Part shown: piece after piece, positions 32,412 to 36,266 of the stretch
Layout of the letters: each line of letters starts with the position of its first letter
Position numbering within the stretch: the stretch's first letter is position 1
From: Desulfobacula sp.
GTDB taxonomy: Bacteria > Desulfobacterota > Desulfobacteria > Desulfobacterales > Desulfobacteraceae
Direction of reading: 5' to 3'
DNA: 36,266 nt
NCBI GenBank assembly: GCA_028280105.1
Contig: JANQML010000237.1
Location: 1 to 36,266, forward strand
Program-made: the position numbers and the translations under genes
The notes under the pieces: model-generated
Database searches by the model: none
The model's input: only the letters and a program-made list of their open reading frames with translations
What the model was told of the DNA's origin: nothing

Positions 32412-34562
32412 TCAGGATCTGCCCCTGACCCAGGCATGATATTTTTTAACCCACGCCAACAACCGTTCCGGTGCATGGGCTTTTTTCCACATGCCGGCGG
32501 CATATTTGTTTGCCTCAGACATGGTGGGATAGGTATGAATGGTACCCAGTATCTTGTTCAGGCCCAGCCCGTGTTTCATGGCCAGTACAAATTCGGCTAA
32601 AATATCTGCGGCATGGCTGCCGGCAATGGTCACCCCCAGGATTTTATCCTTCCCGGGCACGGTCAGCACTTTCACAAACCCGAGATCCTCCGAATCGGCA
32701 ATGGCCCGGTCCAGTTCATCTATCCCGTATTTTACCACCTCGTACTCGATGCCGGTCTGTTCGGCCTCTGTTTCATTGAGTCCCACCCGCGCCACTTCAG
32801 GGTCGGTAAAGGTGGTCCAGGGGATCACGCTGTAATCTGCCTTGAATTTTTTAAATCCCCCGAACAGGGCATTGACCGAAGCAAACCAGGATTCATGGGC
32901 AGCGGTATGGGTAAACTGATACCGGCCGTGGACATCGCCGCTGCAATAAATATTGGGAAAATTGGTCTGCAAAAATTCATTGGTCTGAATATTGTTTCTC
33001 TCCCCCAGTTCGACCCCGATCTCTTCAAGTCCAAACCCGGTTACGTTGGGAACCCTGCCCAATGCCACCAGGATGGTATCAAATTCTACCCGGATCTTTT
33101 CTCCGTTATGATCACAGACAAGTATCTTTTCTTCCCCGTTTTTTTCCACCCGGACGGCAGTGTGATTCAGCAAGAGACGAATACCCTCCTGCATGAATCG
33201 CCCTGCAACCAGATCCGATGCATCCGGGTCTTCCCGTTCCATCACCCGCGGCCCCCGCTGAACCTGGGTTACGTGGGAACCCAGCCGGGCAAAGGCCTGG
33301 GCCATTTCACAGCCGATGGGGCCGGCGCCGAGAACCACCATTTTTTGGGGCTGTTCCCGAATCTCCCAGATGGTATCCGATGTCAGGTAATCCACCTGAT
33401 CCAGCCCGGGAATCGGGGGAACCATGGGTTTGGCACCGGTGGCTAGGATAATGTTTTTCGTGGTCAACACCTGATCATTGACACGGACTTCGAATGGAGA
33501 GAGGACTTCGGCATACCCTGTAAAACAGTCCACCCCCAGTCCGGTATACCGTTCAATGGAATCATGGGGTTCCACCTGTTTGATTTTTGATTGAACCCGT
33601 TCCATCACATCTTCAAAATCAAAATCAATGGTGCCGGTTTTAAACCCGAACTCTTTGGCCCGTTTCACATGGGAGAGCAGCTTGGCACTGGCGATCAGGG
33701 CCTTGCTCGGCACACAACCGGTGTTCAGGCAATCTCCCCCCATTTTTTTCGCCTCAATCAACGCCACCTTTGCCTTTACCGCCGATGCGATATATGAAGC
33801 CACCAGACCGGCAGACCCCGCACCGATCACCACCAGGTTATACTCGTATGAATCCGGTTTTTTAAACGCTGCAAACACTTTCTGCCCGCGGATATAGTCG
33901 ATAATCCGCTTGGCAATGATCGGAAAGATTCCGAGAAGGGCAAACGAGAGAATAATATTCGGCGACAGGATCCCCGACAGGGACTCCAGCTTGGCCAGCT
34001 GGGTACCGGCATTCACAAAAACAAGGGTGCCGGGCAGCATGCCTGCCTGGCTGACCAGATAAAAAACTACGGTTTTAATCGGGGTCAGGCCCATCACCAG
34101 GTTGATGACAAAAAACGGGAAAACCGGCACCAGGCGAAGCGTAAAAAGATAAAACCCGCCTTCTTTTTTCATACCGGCATTAATCGCCTCAAGTTTAGAT
34201 GAAAATTTTTTCTGAACCCAGTCTTTGAACATGTATCTGGAAAAGAGAAAGGCCAGGGTCGCACCGATGGTACTGGCAAACGAAACCAGAATAAACCCGA
34301 AAAACAGGCCGAAGACGGCACCGCCTGCAAGGGTCATAATGACTGCACCGGGCAGAGACAGGGCTGTCACCAGAATGTAAAGCCCCATGTATACAGCCAT
34401 GGTCAGTAACCGGTTTTGACTGTAATAGGTCTTAAATGCGTCCAGTTGTTCTTTCAGGAGAGCAAGAGAAAGATACTGTCCCAGGTCAAAGTAAAAATAT
34501 GAAGCAAACAAGGCGACAATCACCACCACCAGAACCGATTTAAATCCCATTCCCTTCTTCAT
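32412..34562 (-). CDS. TVP38/DedA-like membrane domain fused to Mer-like FAD disulfide oxidoreductase
   Basis: This 716-residue fusion has an N-terminal TVP38/TMEM64 (VTT) membrane domain (about 1-225, with ALSLPGAVIMTLAGGAVFGL and LRLVPVFPFFVINLVMGLTP). It is followed by a complete class I pyridine nucleotide-disulfide oxidoreductase (240-716). The FAD loop is GAGSAG (247-252), the redox disulfide C278-C283 is in GGDCLNTGCVPSK, NAD(P)H binding is at VLGAGPIGCEMAQ, and the C-terminal dimer domain has AGSHAADILAEF and THTYPTMSEA-like IHTYPTMSEA. It resembles mercuric reductase but lacks an N-terminal metal-binding domain and the vicinal C-terminal cysteines. GAGGAG supports the ATG. The substrate is unknown; membrane tethering suggests quinone, lipid or transported ions. 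Confidence 0.92.
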   Translation of the reverse strand: MKKGMGFKSVLVVVIVALFASYFYFDLGQYLSLALLKEQLDAFKTYYSQNRLLTMAVYMGLYILVTALSLPGAVIMTLAGGAVFGLFFGFILVSFASTIGATLAFLFSRYMFKDWVQKKFSSKLEAINAGMKKEGGFYLFTLRLVPVFPFFVINLVMGLTPIKTVVFYLVSQAGMLPGTLVFVNAGTQLAKLESLSGILSPNIILSFALLGIFPIIAKRIIDYIRGQKVFAAFKKPDSYEYNLVVIGAGSAGLVASYIASAVKAKVALIEAKKMGGDCLNTGCVPSKALIASAKLLSHVKRAKEFGFKTGTIDFDFEDVMERVQSKIKQVEPHDSIERYTGLGVDCFTGYAEVLSPFEVRVNDQVLTTKNIILATGAKPMVPPIPGLDQVDYLTSDTIWEIREQPQKMVVLGAGPIGCEMAQAFARLGSHVTQVQRGPRVMEREDPDASDLVAGRFMQEGIRLLLNHTAVRVEKNGEEKILVCDHNGEKIRVEFDTILVALGRVPNVTGFGLEEIGVELGERNNIQTNEFLQTNFPNIYCSGDVHGRYQFTHTAAHESWFASVNALFGGFKKFKADYSVIPWTTFTDPEVARVGLNETEAEQTGIEYEVVKYGIDELDRAIADSEDLGFVKVLTVPGKDKILGVTIAGSHAADILAEFVLAMKHGLGLNKILGTIHTYPTMSEANKYAAGMWKKAHAPERLLAWVKKYHAWVRGRS

Positions 34563-34676
34563 ATGAGCGACTCCTCAAATAGTGTCTCACCTGTCTCATC
34601 AGGCAGCAATTTTACGAATCCGTTTAATTTTGAGCAATATGGTTTTGATATGCAGTCGACCCGTCGGACAAAAAGC

Positions 34677-35837
34677 TTACAAGCTCTTTTCAAAGGCCTG
34701 AAATTTATTCATGAATTTTCGATCGATATAATCTTTGATCCAAAATGCCGGCTTCCCGCTGAACACCAGCCACTGTTTTTTTAATACACCGGTCCCGCCG
34801 CCTGCGTTAAAAATCAGGAGATAATCCGGACCGGGATCAAAGGGTTTCAGGGTACTGCCTTCCACACTGGCCAGCAGGTTGTGAAGTAGCACCGGATTCT
34901 GGCGGACCGCATAAACCCCCACCTTATCCAGGGGCCGGTCCTTAAAAGAGATACAGTCACCGCCGCCGAAAATCTCGGGATACTGAACCGACTGTAAATA
35001 CGAGTTGACCAGCAGGCCGTTATCCGGTCCCACGGGCAGGCCGGATGCCTGAAAGATGGTGGACGGTTTCACCCCCGATGCCATGAAAATAAAATCCGTT
35101 GAAATCTGCCGGCCGGATTCAAGGGTTATCCGGTCCGGTTCCACAGCCCGGACATAACCGGTTTCATCAATCCGGATCTCCTTGTCGGCAAGCGCCTTCA
35201 CCATTCGCAGCCGGACATTTTCCGGAAATTTTGTCATAAACTTTTTTCCGGCAAAAATATGGATTTCGGGCTGATGTCCCTTGATCTGCTTTGCCAGCTG
35301 CCAGACATTGCCGGCGATCTCGGCCGAGGACGGTCCCCCGCCCACCACACTGACATGAACGGTTCTTTGCCGGAATAACACTTTTAATTTTTCAGCCGCT
35401 TCCATCAATTTTTCAATGGGCTTGACCGGATAGACATTGTCCGGCGTTTCACAGGCAGATGATTTGCAGGCCGGGTTTTCAGACCCGTCTTTAAGAAGTT
35501 TCAACGGGACATAACTGCCGGCATTAAAAGAGAGCAGATCATAATCAAATGAATCTCCGGAACGGCAAAACACCTTTTTTTCAACCGGATCAATCTTCAC
35601 CACCCTGTCCTTGACAAAGGTTCCGTCCTGGGACTCGACCACTTTCCGGGTGGAGAACCGGATGTCGTCCGGGGAATAGGTTCCCCCCAGCATGCCCGGC
35701 CCCATCCCGGAATAATAATGATAAAAAGACGGTCCGATGACCGTTACATTGACACCTTTTTCAACAAACCGGCTGATATTCTCAAGTGCCATCATATGGG
35801 CATGACCGCCACCCACCAGCACAAGCTCTTTTTCCAT
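34677..35837 (-). CDS. NDH-2/sulfide-quinone-reductase-like FAD oxidoreductase
   Basis: This 386-residue flavoprotein has the two-dinucleotide layout of type II NADH dehydrogenases: FAD loop VLVGGGHAHM near the start, NAD-binding VVGGGPSSAEIAG near residue 165, and the second FAD contact FGGGDC near 295. It resembles the oxidoreductase found fused to SelD selenophosphate synthase in some bacteria (GPSFYHYYSGMGPGMLGG is characteristic). The fusion partner is absent here. A C-terminal amphipathic helix (WIKDYIDRKFMNKFQAFEKS) could attach it to the membrane. It lies 114 bases upstream of the TVP38 fusion gene, same strand. The electron acceptor is unproven. Confidence 0.85.
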   Translation of the reverse strand: MEKELVLVGGGHAHMMALENISRFVEKGVNVTVIGPSFYHYYSGMGPGMLGGTYSPDDIRFSTRKVVESQDGTFVKDRVVKIDPVEKKVFCRSGDSFDYDLLSFNAGSYVPLKLLKDGSENPACKSSACETPDNVYPVKPIEKLMEAAEKLKVLFRQRTVHVSVVGGGPSSAEIAGNVWQLAKQIKGHQPEIHIFAGKKFMTKFPENVRLRMVKALADKEIRIDETGYVRAVEPDRITLESGRQISTDFIFMASGVKPSTIFQASGLPVGPDNGLLVNSYLQSVQYPEIFGGGDCISFKDRPLDKVGVYAVRQNPVLLHNLLASVEGSTLKPFDPGPDYLLIFNAGGGTGVLKKQWLVFSGKPAFWIKDYIDRKFMNKFQAFEKSL

Positions 35838-35891
35838 CGTTTTCTCCGTGTGCCTAAATGTTGATCCGGCTGATATGAACTCTCTTTTGGG

Positions 35892-36266
35892 TTATAATGA
35901 ATCCATCAACTGCCCAAGACTTTTTAAATGGGCTTTTTCTTCATTGGCGATTTTTAAAACGATCCGGCGGGATTCCCGGGTGGGTATTTTTTCGCTGATC
36001 CTCTGATACAGGTCCAGGGCCTGGGCTTCGATTGACATGGCAAGAGAGATCACATCCACCGGCGAATCCAGATCCGGATTAAACATACCCAGGTATTCAT
36101 CGGTGGACAAACCGCCTTCCAACGCCTTTTTTTCCACCATCGCCTCAAAGTCATCTTTTTCTATCGTTACCGGATAAATATCACAAAATGCCAGATAAAT
36201 AGACATCTGATGTTTCACCTCGATATCGGATAATTTGGCAAACAGATCCTTCACCTGCTGGTTTTG
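35892..36266 (-). CDS. Ferritin-like protein, N-terminus beyond the window
   Basis: The frame is open to the window edge (…QNQQVKDLFAKLSDIEVKHQ), so at least 124 residues are the C-terminal part of a larger protein; a GTG at 36254 is unlikely to be the start. IEVKHQ and the closing LKIANEEKAHLKSLGQLMD give ExxH-type ligands of a ferritin/rubrerythrin helical bundle. In related bacteria such a domain often follows a rhodanese domain; whether that is so here cannot be seen. It lies 54 bases upstream of the flavoprotein gene and is probably the first visible gene of the redox run. Confidence 0.75.
   Translation of the reverse strand, partial: QNQQVKDLFAKLSDIEVKHQMSIYLAFCDIYPVTIEKDDFEAMVEKKALEGGLSTDEYLGMFNPDLDSPVDVISLAMSIEAQALDLYQRISEKIPTRESRRIVLKIANEEKAHLKSLGQLMDSL

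Noticed and set aside
32613..33446. 277-codon forward ORF opposite the Mer-like domain
   Set aside because: Antisense of the conserved oxidoreductase; no domain resemblance.

Overview
The window looks like chromosome from a sulfate-reducing bacterium of the Desulfobacterota (Desulfobacteraceae-like). This is inferred from gene content: HdrB/HdrC-like iron-sulfur subunits, a NifU/NifS pair, rubrerythrin, a DVU0772-type small protein, an aspartate-ligated ferredoxin and a TVP38-flavoprotein fusion. No rRNA, tRNA or CRISPR array was seen.

Layout. (1) 1-2.1 kb, AT-rich accessory DNA: a BrnT/BrnA toxin-antitoxin pair whose toxin start is disrupted, an integron attC-like scrap, and a REP-associated tyrosine transposase (RAYT) gene flanked by REP-like hairpins. 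(2) 2.1-5.7 kb: a DUF169 protein, a LysR regulator divergent from an exported double-domain carboxymuconolactone-decarboxylase-like protein with two inverted repeats between them, then a bile-acid/sodium-symporter-family protein. (3) 6.2-7.7 kb: a lone AAA/DUF4143 ATPase with its own promoter. (4) 7.85-11.4 kb: a two-gene unit of a polytopic membrane protein with an embedded spermine-synthase-like SAM domain and a Tat-signal radical-SAM protein (PflX/COG1313 type). (5) 11.5-13.3 kb: an AraC regulator and a proline dehydrogenase.

(6) 13.4-24.2 kb: the most striking block. A PhnF/HutC-type GntR regulator is divergent from eight co-directional genes. These encode a Ugp/Mal-type ABC importer (ATPase, two permeases, periplasmic binding protein), a DUF3604 protein, a formylglycine-type sulfatase or phosphonate-monoester-hydrolase homologue, a calcineurin-like phosphoesterase and a threonine-aldolase-like PLP enzyme. 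Several junctions overlap. The layout suggests uptake and stepwise breakdown of a sulfate-, phosphate- or phosphonate-ester compound. (7) 24.2-24.9 kb: a small graveyard holding a group II intron 3' relic (recognisable domain V), VapB with a truncated VapC, and a second attC-like scrap.

(8) 24.9-36.3 kb: core anaerobe genes. An operon nifU-nifS-hdrC-hdrB comes first, then sfsA with a TIGR02757 gene, proC, the DVU0772-like gene, and a redox/oxidative-stress run: rubrerythrin, ferredoxin, TVP38-Mer-like oxidoreductase, NDH-2/SQR-like flavoprotein, and a ferritin-like protein that leaves the window.

The main candidates for something undescribed are block 6, the block 4 pair, and the fusion of Fe-S assembly genes with HdrBC genes in one operon. 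All functional statements rest on motif recognition by eye; no database search was run.
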